This document shows positions 12,243-25,257 of a DNA stretch of 25,257 bases, piece by piece. Below the pieces are notes generated by a model. That model was not told the DNA's origin and made no database searches. It saw nothing but the letters and a program-made list of their open reading frames with translations. Each line of letters starts with the position of its first letter. Position 1 is the first letter of the stretch. A program made the position numbers and the translations under genes. The stretch lies in contig QXVZ01002593.1 in assembly GCA_008931825.1 (NCBI GenBank), positions 1-25,257 on the forward strand. Direction: 5' to 3'. This DNA comes from Phallusia fumigata (taxonomy: Eukaryota; Chordata; Ascidiacea; Phlebobranchia; Ascidiidae).

Positions 12243-12248
12243 AATAAA
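12243..12248 (+). terminator. Polyadenylation signal of gene A
   Basis: AATAAA lies 104 bases after the gene A stop codon, followed by a GT-rich stretch. This supports the proposed last exon and a 3' UTR of roughly 120-130 bases. Confidence 0.55.
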
Positions 12249-12390
12249 CACGAAGGTAAACAATGTGTCGCGTTGGCCATCGACGGTCGCCTGCTTCTCT
12301 GCATGACAGATCGGGAAAAATATTTTATCCGCCAAGTCAGGTGTGTATAGGGATTGACAGAAAATAACAGAAAGAACAATCAAAGGTATG

Positions 12391-12814
12391 TCATTGTAGA
12401 AATCGATCTAAATCACAGGCGCTGAATGTAGCTGATTTCAATTCCGAACAAACTATAATACGCCTGAAGGTTTTAGCACCTAAATCAGCCCGTGTAATGA
12501 TTTTCTTATTTGCCCTGGGAATTACAAAGACTGACTTAAGTGTGCTGAAAGCATTAGCGCTATCGTGCAACTGACCCACAATTTTGAAAAGCAACGTCAC
12601 ATCGTCACAAGTAGTTCTCAACTTTCGGGTGCTGGCGCAACAGTTGCAAGGAACAGTCACGTGCACGAAACATTCTGACCCATTGTTTTTCTCTTTTTGT
12701 CTGCACCAGTCGACTATAAAAGACCAAGCCGAGTTGAGTTTTACGCAGTTCGTGGCAAGGCGTAGGTTTGCATTGTTTGCAGCTATTGTTGGAATTTCAG
12801 CACAAAACATGTGA
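12391..12814. other. Region open on both strands, undecided
   Basis: A 139-codon minus frame (12391-12810) overlaps plus-strand frames of about 57 codons (about 12396-12566) and 76 codons (12584-12814). All read as ordinary-looking protein, yet I recognise no domain and cannot join them to introns or neighbours. The region lies between the paralogues A and B. It may be a decayed coding or transposon fragment, or chance. Confidence 0.2.
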
Positions 12815-12857
12815 ATGCGAGGTTGTTAAAGTACACGTTGCCGAGACAGTATAAAGG

Positions 12858-12983
12858 GTAGCCAGTCGAAAAGGTTGGAAGGGGCCTTATATTTCAAGTG
12901 GTAAAAACGTACAACTTAGATTTTCACAATGTAAGATTTAAAAATTGGGGGGTCTTGGCCCATATCCCCCCTCCCCTGGCTAC
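12858..12983. mobile_element. Possible MITE fragment with GTAGCCAG ends
   Basis: GTAGCCAG at 12858-12865 is mirrored by CTGGCTAC at 12976-12983. Just inside the right end is a GGGGGG...CCCCCC inverted repeat around 12947-12970. This 126-base architecture resembles short non-autonomous DNA transposons. No convincing target-site duplication is visible and the inverted ends are only 8 bp, so the call is tentative. Confidence 0.35.
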
Positions 12984-13325
12984 GCTCATGAGCCGAAGAA
13001 ACGCTAAGAGTTCATTTTCTAAAATCCGCTCGTGGAAGCAAACATGTTCATTTTCGCAATAAGCACGAAAACACATTAATCGCAATGAAGGTAAAGAAAC
13101 TAAAGGGGTTTGAAATATTCTTTTCTATTAACAATTGAAAAACATTTACATTTAAACGAGATTTACATTTAAATTAGTTTAATCCCGAAACAGAATGGCG
13201 AAATGATCCCAAACCGAGTCAAAACGTAAGGGGTAATAAAATTAAAGTCATTCACTTAAAAAGCAAAACACTTCCCAGCACTTTCCGTAGTTAACTAGGT
13301 TTCGAATAATTATACAACCCCGTTT

Positions 13326-13333
13326 CGTTTTAG
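13326..13333 (+). promoter_or_regulatory. Possible splice acceptor CGTTTTAG before gene B
   Basis: The octamer CGTTTTAG ends 48 bases before the gene B start codon and follows a T-rich run. It matches the octamer upstream of gene A and of NKAP. It may be a trans-splice acceptor or the end of a 5'-UTR intron. This is inference without transcript data. Confidence 0.35.
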
Positions 13334-13381
13334 GCCTTACTGAACTCTCTGTTAAGCCGGCGAATAGTGTAAGTCTAAACG

Positions 13382-15232
13382 ATGAAGTTTGTACTTATTG
13401 TGTGTTTGGTATTGGCCATATCCCTTGCATGGACAGGAGTATCGGGCCAAAATGAGCACATGACCATAAGTAAGTATCACAGCAATACGACATGTTATTG
13501 TGTTGTGGCTGACAACTTGTAATTCTGTCGTTGAAGGTTAACCCATGACAGAATTTGGGGAAAATAAAACTAGATAAATCTCAGATTTTTGCAAAACTTT
13601 TTTGTATGATTTAGCAAGAGGATGATTTTTTTCAAAAGTTCTGTTTAGGTGTTGGTAATAAGTAAGGTTAATTGCAAAAATGCTTAAAAGTTTACAAAAA
13701 AATCTTGATAATCGTATTTCGGTAATTTTTTTGCAAGTATTTTTTCTGTTAGCTGTGATGCAGCCTACCTAATTGAAGGAAAAAATTATTTGCCCGTGCA
13801 GTAACAACCTTCTGTTTTTCAATGCAGTTTCGCCGTGTATTCTGGCGGGGTACAATGATCAAGCGTGCCAAACTGCCTGTACATCGAGCTGCGACGTCTA
13901 CCATTCAATTTTGAATGCCCCAACATGTAGGTTTTTCCGTATTTTGCAAGTTTTTTCCGCAAATTACGAGGCTGCATAAAGCCTTGTACATGGGTCCGGA
14001 TTTACAAAAAGGGGGCACTTGACCTTAAGATCTACATGTGCGTTTTTCGGAATGTAAAAACCTTATTTCTGCGTATCCCGATTTGGGGTTTGAAAATTCG
14101 TGATAGACGTAGGTTAGTAGATCAATATTTCTTCTTTATCAGGCCATTTGGCGTTTACTTGTTTCTCCGTGGCTGGACCGGGACGCCCAGGCGAATAACC
14201 CGGCCTGGTCTACATTCAAATTGAATAAAGGAGGTCTGTGATATCTCGTAACCATTAGATGCACCGCAAAAGTGTCAATCACAATTAAGGATAGAAAAGT
14301 CGCGGGTTGCCGACCACTGTACGGAACATAGTGTTGGCATTTGTAACCTTGATTCCTAATAACGTATTCCAAACATGAGCCTGTTGTAGCAACCGCAGTT
14401 GCGCATTTAATCTTCATTCCTATGGACTCCGTTTCTGTAGCTAGCAGATTTACAGACATCAGGAGCTGGCCACGACCTACTATGTGGTTTAACAAGCGGC
14501 TCACTAAAAAAACTAATCTTTAGTGTTCGTTTTTCGCAGTGGCGAAGCGAATGGAAATTGCATCAGCAGCTTGTCCAACAAACACGATGGAATGTATACA
14601 CGATGAAGCCTGCGCATGCGCCAACTGCGTCAAGGAGGCCAGTGCTTGTCCGAGTGAGCAAGCACGGAATTTGTTTCATTTTAAAAAAAAAATTTCTTTT
14701 CCTTGATTGATTAAAATATTATTCCAAAGCTAATGGTAATGCTCTATAACAAATTTTTGTCCTAACCAATCACCGGACATACACCGATGTTACAAAAATG
14801 GTGCTGTGTAATCAATGGTCAGCACCTTACATACGCGAAAGTCAGTTTCAAAAACTAAAAAAACAACTTTTCACCAACTTTACGAAAATCGAGTAAAAAT
14901 TTCGCCAACGGACTGCAATAAAACAGGTAGCTCGAAGGCGGACTTATTTATGAGCTTAACGCATATAGGCGTTGCTCTGCCCAACGAGGATAAAAATGAA
15001 ACAAACCCCAAACAGGGTAAATTTGTTAGGATTGGACCTCGCTTTTTAAACAACGACCTCTGAACAATTGTTTGACCCCAATAAGTAATAGCTATAGCAG
15101 CAATATCTTCACAAAACGACTTCTAGGAAAATCAAGGCCGGATTCAGTAGAACTGCTATGCAACCAGTTTTGTATTTTTCAGAGGACGATGGTTGCGTAA
15201 CAATCTTCCGTGACCACGTACATGACTGTTAA
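13382..15232 (+). CDS. Secreted cysteine-rich protein B (five exons), paralogue of A
   Basis: My exon model is 13382-13469, 13828-13926, 14540-14653, 14894-14926 and 15183-15232 (TAA stop), about 127 aa. Residues 1-22 are a hydrophobic signal peptide ending GVSG, so it is probably secreted. The mature part has 13 cysteines. Thirteen of the 15 in A have a counterpart: C-x9-C-x3-C-x3-C in exon 2, CACANC in exon 3, DCNKTE around the small exon, and a C-terminal CVTIFRDHVHDC matching CVLAFREVHTC in A. Phases agree at the equivalent introns except before the small exon, where A is shifted by 4 bases. Unlike A it is acidic (about 6 K/R against 14 D/E). The small exon has a weak acceptor; skipping it keeps the frame, leaving about 116 aa with 12 cysteines. 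The same orientation, order and structure indicate tandem duplication. The family is not recognised. Confidence 0.78.
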
Positions 15233-15316
15233 AAGACGGTGTGGGCTTCATCTGACGGACAGAGCTGTGTAAACTCCAGCTATATTACTCGTATACCATG
15301 ATAATCGATATACCTT

Positions 15317-15322
15317 AATAAA
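15317..15322 (+). terminator. Polyadenylation signal of gene B
   Basis: AATAAA lies 85 bases after the gene B stop codon. This is a normal distance for a short 3' UTR and supports the last-exon assignment. Confidence 0.6.
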
Positions 15323-15466
15323 CGAATCAAACAAACAAATCCTGTGCTCTGTTCATGGAAGTCTAGTGGGTTTTATGTTTTGTGTAACAAATGCCACAGC
15401 CATCAATCCAAACTGTATCAACATAATTTTCGGTGTTTCGACCTGCAGAAAAGATGCGGTAACAAA

Positions 15467-15913
15467 ATGATTCATTCTATCATAAAAAAGAAAAATAGGA
15501 ATGTCACCTTACCTCGATTCCTCGTAACAAACCTGATAGTAATGCATTCACAACAGTTCAATCAACACCTTGCTCATTGTGAACACTGCAATATCCACAT
15601 CCAAAAATTCTTGTCAAAATCAATGTTAGAAACAATTTTGACACATTTAATTCGAGAAAGTGACAGATTTGATTGTTGGGATCAATGCAATGCAGATGTA
15701 CAACGGAGAAAGGAGGTATTCCCTACCAACATGACGTCACTATACGATATGACGTCAAAAGGTAACCTGTCAAACTTGTCACGTCAAGCAATAGGAGAAA
15801 ATGTAGATTTAAACAAGACTCCCTGTTTAAATCAATATATATTGGTTTGGTTTTATTGTATATCTGAATTTTTCGCGACAACCCTTCCCGAACCTCGAAT
15901 TGGCGCGACGTAG
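15467..15913 (+). CDS. Unrecognised open frame downstream of gene B
   Basis: The frame is open from about 15344 to the TAG at 15911-15913. The first in-frame ATG is at 15467 and gives 148 aa; an acceptor-like CTGCAG stands just before it, ending at 15447. An open run of about 190 codons is unusually long for DNA this AT-rich. The product has no signal peptide, shows a HCEHC motif and several other cysteines, and matches no family I know. Its last part lies antisense to the NKAP 3' UTR and includes the 30-bp dispersed repeat and two CRE-like palindromes, so that end at least may not be coding. It could be a real small gene, an exon of a longer gene, a transposon remnant, or chance. Confidence 0.3.
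   Translation: MIHSIIKKKNRNVTLPRFLVTNLIVMHSQQFNQHLAHCEHCNIHIQKFLSKSMLETILTHLIRESDRFDCWDQCNADVQRRKEVFPTNMTSLYDMTSKGNLSNLSRQAIGENVDLNKTPCLNQYILVWFYCISEFFATTLPEPRIGAT
15842..15871. repeat. 30-bp dispersed repeat, copy in NKAP 3' UTR region
   Basis: Thirty bases are identical to 18234-18263. On the minus strand the repeat contains AATAAA (15852-15857), about 112 bases after the NKAP stop codon, so it may supply the NKAP polyadenylation signal. The flanks of the two copies are unrelated. Confidence 0.7.
15852..15857 (-). terminator. Likely NKAP polyadenylation signal
   Basis: AATAAA on the minus strand lies about 112 bases downstream of the NKAP stop codon, inside the 30-bp repeat. It is the first canonical signal I see after the stop. 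Confidence 0.5.
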
Positions 15914-15968
15914 CGCCCTTCGTTGCCAGCCAAATCGGTTGTGACGTCACAATTTCTAGGCAGCGACT

Positions 15969-20826
<4,858 letters not shown>

Positions 20827-20845
20827 TTTTAGCACAGAAACGAAG

Positions 20846-20853
20846 CTAAAACG
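20846..20853 (-). promoter_or_regulatory. Possible splice acceptor CGTTTTAG before NKAP
   Basis: On the minus strand CGTTTTAG ends 19 bases before the NKAP ATG. In the duplicate copy the final AG is changed (CGTTTTAC, near 24779), so if this is an acceptor only copy 1 retains it. The role is inference. Confidence 0.3.
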
Positions 20854-21316
20854 CAACTTCTTAAAACATATAATTTACAAAAACACACCAAAAGAACAGA
20901 AATACATCCGATCAGCGTAACGTAAATCCCATTACGGAAATGTAGGCATGCGAAAAAGCAGTATTATCGTAATTATTTAGACTTGAGGTAATATTTGAAA
21001 TTACTTAAAAGTAATGGCACACGTTTCACTGTGGAATTTGTTTAGTCTTTCCAACTAAAATAGCTGGGAACCAGGGAAAAAAGCAGTAAACATTGAATGT
21101 TTGTTGCAAGTTTTTCCTTTCACGCTTGGAATGGAGCCAATTTGGCAAAGGGTGGCAGTACGTTACGTATAATACATTTTAATGATTTTGCTGCGTACAG
21201 CCATCCTCGATTTGGCTACGAACCGCAAAAGTTCTAAGGTCATCGACTATGGCTTTAATAACGCCTTAAGCTAAGCTGGGTATCGTGAAAATTCTGTTGT
21301 AAAACCTCAAACTAAT

Positions 21317-22746
21317 TTCTTGCAACAGTGTAATGCATTTCATTTTATATTTGCAAGGCATGCATATAAGCAAACGAATAGAACAAACAAGAAAAAACGC
21401 GAACAATACGAAGAACAATACCGTTGCGAAATGAACTCGTTGAAATGTTGAAAGAACACGCGGAAAACTTTTTCAAGCACCGCAATTTAAATTTACAAAG
21501 TGTCCACTGAAAGACGCTGAAAAGTCCACAACGACTACATTTGATTCATGTGTACTAGAATTATGGGCTTTTTTGGGTTAAAGTAATTCAAGTGTTGGAC
21601 GTTATGGGATATTTTATCGACAAGTGCACAGTGACAAGCGATCAACATTTCTGGTAAACGGTGAAATGGGTGAATAACAAAAATCAGCACCAATTTCAAG
21701 TTGTACAAGTTTCCATGGTTTTTTGTTTCTAAACTAGTGTATATGGGTAGAAGTTCGTGCGAGTCCACTGGCCAGCTTTAGTTGAAACAGTAACGCACAC
21801 ATAGCAGTTTAAAGGCAAATAAACGGTTATGAAACAATGTTACCTCGTCTACATGTTGCACACGAGTTAACTATTTGTGTAAACTGTACGTGCAATATTT
21901 CCGCCCCCTCAGGAAATCAGTCGAAAACGGGAAAGTCTCTACCAGAATTTACAAGACAAGTTACGGGTGATGGACTTTAGACCAATCCGTTGAATTCTAT
22001 TACAATGAAACTAAGGCGCGTAGGTAGTGCACAATGGCGACTTGGGTGTCAGCGATATCAATTGCTTACAGCGAAAGGGGGAGTCTGACCTGGCGACATC
22101 TATACGGTTTCTAAGGTACAATAAACCTTTTTGATAGCAAATTGATGCAAAGTCTTAAGCAGTAAAATGCTTTATGGTGAAACGTCCTATTTAAATCGAT
22201 ATGTCATTTGATAGTCCGGTGCCGTTGAAAACTGCAGGTTCGTATAGTAAACAGCAGTTACAAAGTTGCTCAGGTGGGTTTAAATCAGATGAACAATGTG
22301 CACTGTTAATGGGACAAAGTTAAGCGGGTTTACCCATATGAATGGGGTAAAATCGTAATGCTACAGTTGCCAGGTGAAGTACTAGTACATAGGTCCAACC
22401 AAAACCTGTAAAATTTAAAGGCACACAAAACAGAGTGCTTGGCGAACACAAACAAACTAATGCTTCGCCATCGTGTCTACATGTAACCGATAATGCAAAA
22501 ACATCGGGACTCTAATCGACCACTAGAAGGCTGATTGGGGTTGGGGGTGAGTGACCCATGGACAGGACTTGGTTTCGGGGAATTCCACCCCTCTTCAGCT
22601 GCGCTGGGGCCATACATCACCCAGGAAGTGACGATTCAGCATTGACATGTGACAAGGGGGTGCGGGGTTTGAAGAAGTGTTACATTTTTTTTACTTTTTT
22701 TAGTGCCATAGACCAATAACCTGCCATTTAGATTTTTCGTTTGAAT
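21317..22746. other. Upstream of NKAP, no gene seen
   Basis: This is AT-rich sequence with only short open frames (longest about 77 codons, minus strand, 21535-21768) and no recognised product. The part just above 21316 should include NKAP upstream DNA. It ends at the N at 22747 after a G-rich patch (about 22535-22670). Confidence 0.5.
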
Positions 22747-23293
22747 NGCCTGGGTAATATTTGCCAGCTATTTTGCCACATGATTTAAAAAAAAAACATT
22801 ATATTTTCTAAGGAGGTGGTGTTCTCCATATGCCATTGCATATATACTATGGTCATTAAAATGATATTTTTCACATTCACTATTTGTATTTATTACATGT
22901 GATATATATTTAGTATATACTCGCATTACATTGGGACCCTAATATCCTTAACATTTTACAACACAATTGTTTTCGTATGTAGACATAAAGGTATGGGTCC
23001 ACACATACATGTTATTGCTAATTGGTAGTGTTGTAGGTTGTGGACCGTTGAAGATTTGGAAAATAATACATTTTTTAATCCAACCAAATTACAATCTCAT
23101 ATAAAAAGCATGGTTTAAACCCCATAGGTTAACCTGCGATAACTGTTGGCCGAAAAGAAAACAGGGTAAAAACAACATACCCCCTTCATGGAAGGGTACA
23201 CTGCCAAACACCACAGCACATTGCGATAATTACTATGTTTGAATATAATGACAAAGAAATCAACACAGTAATACAGGATACAAAAATGCTCAC

Positions 23294-23419
23294 TATTCAT
23301 AAAACGCATCCTCCTGGTCATTTGTCCTACCACGGTGCTGCCACTTTCTGTCATGCTGAGAAGTACTTCTATTGTCCACATCATATTGTCCATTTTGTTG
23401 GTAGTCACTGTTATTGTTT
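23294..23419 (-). pseudogene. Second copy of NKAP exon 2 (orphan or allelic)
   Basis: The exon has the same length, phase and splice sites as 19377-19502. Two codons change the protein (an R to Q and an M to V) and others are silent. No further 3' NKAP exons follow before exon 2 of the main copy, so this is an orphan 5' fragment if the duplication is real. If it is the other haplotype, it is an ordinary allele. The reading frame is intact. Confidence 0.7.
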
Positions 23420-24674
23420 CTATGCATGTATAAAATTGTTTTTTAGGTTTAGTTCAAGTACATGTACAAAAATGCCAGAAACAAGTATTTGGCTTGGATC
23501 CCGTAGTATTTCTAACGTCACTAATTCCAAAGCAACATTTTTTACTGTTTTTTCTTGATCACAACCCACTGACCAAAATAGGACTAACTATCACTGTCAG
23601 TGGTGATAGCAAGAATTGTGAGTTTCACCAACCCAAATACATTATCTGCAGCATTTGCAGTACCAATCAAACAAGGGTAAGCAAGCCTTCAGTTTTTGAA
23701 GGCACAGCTGGATCACGCAGTTCTCCAGTTTTATAATTAGCTACGTATATGCCAGATCGGAAGCGTTAAATTTGTGTGCAAAGGATTTATTTTCCAAAAT
23801 TTGTTTGCGTGGATTTACACCCTTAAAAATTTGTTTTGCACAAATTTTGGTGCAAAACTTTTAGAACAGTGCTGACTACTAACGCTTTTTTCTGATAGCT
23901 ACAGCAGAAAACAGAATTGATGCAACTCAATGTTAGTCATGCTTCAATACACACAAAATTGTAAGAAACAGAAAAATCACTTTTACTCATGTCACACTTG
24001 TTAACTTCCAATATTCGGCGACACAACCCAACCTGAGTTTTGCGCCGGGTGAGCCTTTCAAACAATAGATTTAATTTATTTTCTAAATCAAATAAAATAT
24101 TTGCAACCAAATATGCAGTTCAATTTAATGCGCGAAAGCACAAAAATTTATGAAACCTCTAGATTTATAAAATGTTTTTTGAAACATTAAACAACATGCA
24201 GTCATGCGTAAAAAATTTACATATTTCTGTGTTTTCGATTTCACCAAAATGACATTGGCACATTCCGTTGCCGTTAAAGATGTATTGGTGGTTATTGAAG
24301 CTTTAAGATTTTTTCGCAAATAAATCATCTATTTACAATATAAACCAGTTTGTAAAGATTGTGCGTGGATTGTAAAATTGTGTACGGATTTGTACTCAAA
24401 TCACCAAAAGTGCGCGGGTTGCAGGGTCAAAACTAAAATATTGTGCGAAGGATTTATCTGCAGGCCATTCTTTCCAATCTGGGGTATATGTAGTCTTACG
24501 GAGAGCTAAAGTCTTGCATTATAATCAAAATTTGTTTGTTACTCTATCCGTTTTAACAGAGTGGTAGAGTGCAAGATGATTTTCTGAGTGCACAAAAAAT
24601 CCGCGGCGAGCAGATGAACAAAGTACGATAATGTCAAACGAATACAATTGTTATTTTTTTGTTTTAAAACAAAC

Positions 24675-24757
24675 CTTTTGTAACGATGGTCTTCTCTATC
24701 CTGTCTGTATTCACGTCGGGGACTTCTTGACCTCGACCTGGAATAATTGCGTGGCAT
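24675..24757 (-). pseudogene. Second copy of NKAP exon 1 (orphan or allelic)
   Basis: It encodes the same 27 residues plus split codon as 20744-20826, with the donor intact. Upstream, this copy alone has an in-frame ATG ten codons earlier, where copy 1 has TTG. Protein identity despite intronic differences suggests constraint on both copies, as expected for alleles. Confidence 0.7.
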
Positions 24758-25257
24758 TTTTAGCACAGAAACGAATGTAAAACGCAATTTCTTAAAACAT
24801 ATAATTTACAAAAACACACCGAAAGAACAGAAATACATCCGATCAGCGTAACGTAAATCCCATTACATAAATGTAGATATGCGAAAAAGCAGTATTATCG
24901 TAATTATTTAGGCTCGAGATAATATTTGAAATAACTTAAAAGTAATGGCGTACATTTCACTGTGAAATTTATTTAGTCTTCTCAACTCAAATAGCTGGGA
25001 ACCAGGGAAAAAAAGCAGTTAACATTGAACGTTGTTGCAAGTTTTTCCTTTCACGCTTGGAATGGAGCCAATTTGGCAAAGGGTGGCAGTACGTTACGTA
25101 TAGTACATTTTAATGATTTTGCTGCATACTGTACCGTACAGCCATCCTTGATTTGGCTACGAACCGCCAAAGTTCTGAGGTCATCGACTATGGCTTTAAT
25201 AACGCCTTAAGCTAAGCTGGCTATCGCGAAAATTCTGTTGTAAAACCTCAAACTAAT

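Larger units (their letters stand above)
15732..15950. promoter_or_regulatory. Three perfect CRE palindromes
   Basis: TGACGTCA, the full CREB/ATF site, occurs at 15732-15739, 15750-15757 and 15942-15949, with a half-site ACGTCA at 15781-15786. The third sits inside a 14-bp palindrome, TTGTGACGTCACAA (15939-15952). One such octamer would be expected by chance in much more than the length of this window. The cluster lies between the convergent ends of gene B and NKAP. Binding is inference. Confidence 0.4.
22748..25257. repeat. About 2.5-kb near-duplicate block, copy 2, starting at an N
   Basis: It starts at the first base after the N at 22747 and repeats 18830-21316 to the end of the window. 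It has an extra segment of about 19 bases near 24088-24106 and a small insertion near 25126. Because the match runs on at the window edge, the region 21317-22746 may also be repeated beyond it, as expected if one contig overlaps another. Confidence 0.9.

Noticed and set aside
14815..15063. 82-codon plus frame as an independent gene
   Set aside because: It lies inside gene B between exons 3 and 5. Only the 33-base part matching the small exon of A is supported.

Overview
This is a piece of a metazoan nuclear genome. Genes are split by GT-AG introns, polyadenylation signals are eukaryotic, the DNA is AT-rich, and one gene is clearly NKAP (NF-kappa-B-activating protein). Introns are short to moderate, and five single Ns mark joins where near-identical sequence is repeated. 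This looks like a draft assembly of a very heterozygous invertebrate. A tunicate such as Ciona would fit, but nothing here proves the species.

Layout. Positions 1-10500 hold no gene I can defend. They contain repeated blocks (3790-4631, 4851-5682, 5700-7689) that abut Ns, and palindrome-rich possible regulatory stretches. Positions 10565-12139 and 13382-15232 are two tandem, same-strand paralogues (A and B). I rebuilt each as five small exons encoding a secreted, cysteine-rich protein (about 137 and 127 aa). Their cysteine spacing and exon layout match, but A is strongly basic and B acidic. I do not recognise the family. A tRNA-derived retroinsertion lies in an intron of A and a possible MITE lies between the genes. 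An unrecognised open frame (15467-15913) follows B.

Positions 15969-20826 on the minus strand are a complete nine-exon NKAP gene (355 aa by my reconstruction), convergent with B. Every exon phase is compatible. Its second intron holds a clean 263-bp hAT-type MITE with 14-bp terminal inverted repeats and an 8-bp target duplication.

Positions 22748-25257 repeat 18830-21316, including NKAP exons 1 and 2, and begin directly after an N. Together with the similar junctions near the start, this suggests unmerged haplotypes rather than real duplications.

NKAP is a nuclear RNA-associated housekeeping protein. Nothing suggests it works with the two secreted proteins; the two neighbourhoods simply meet tail to tail. 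The candidate for something undescribed is the secreted cysteine-rich pair.
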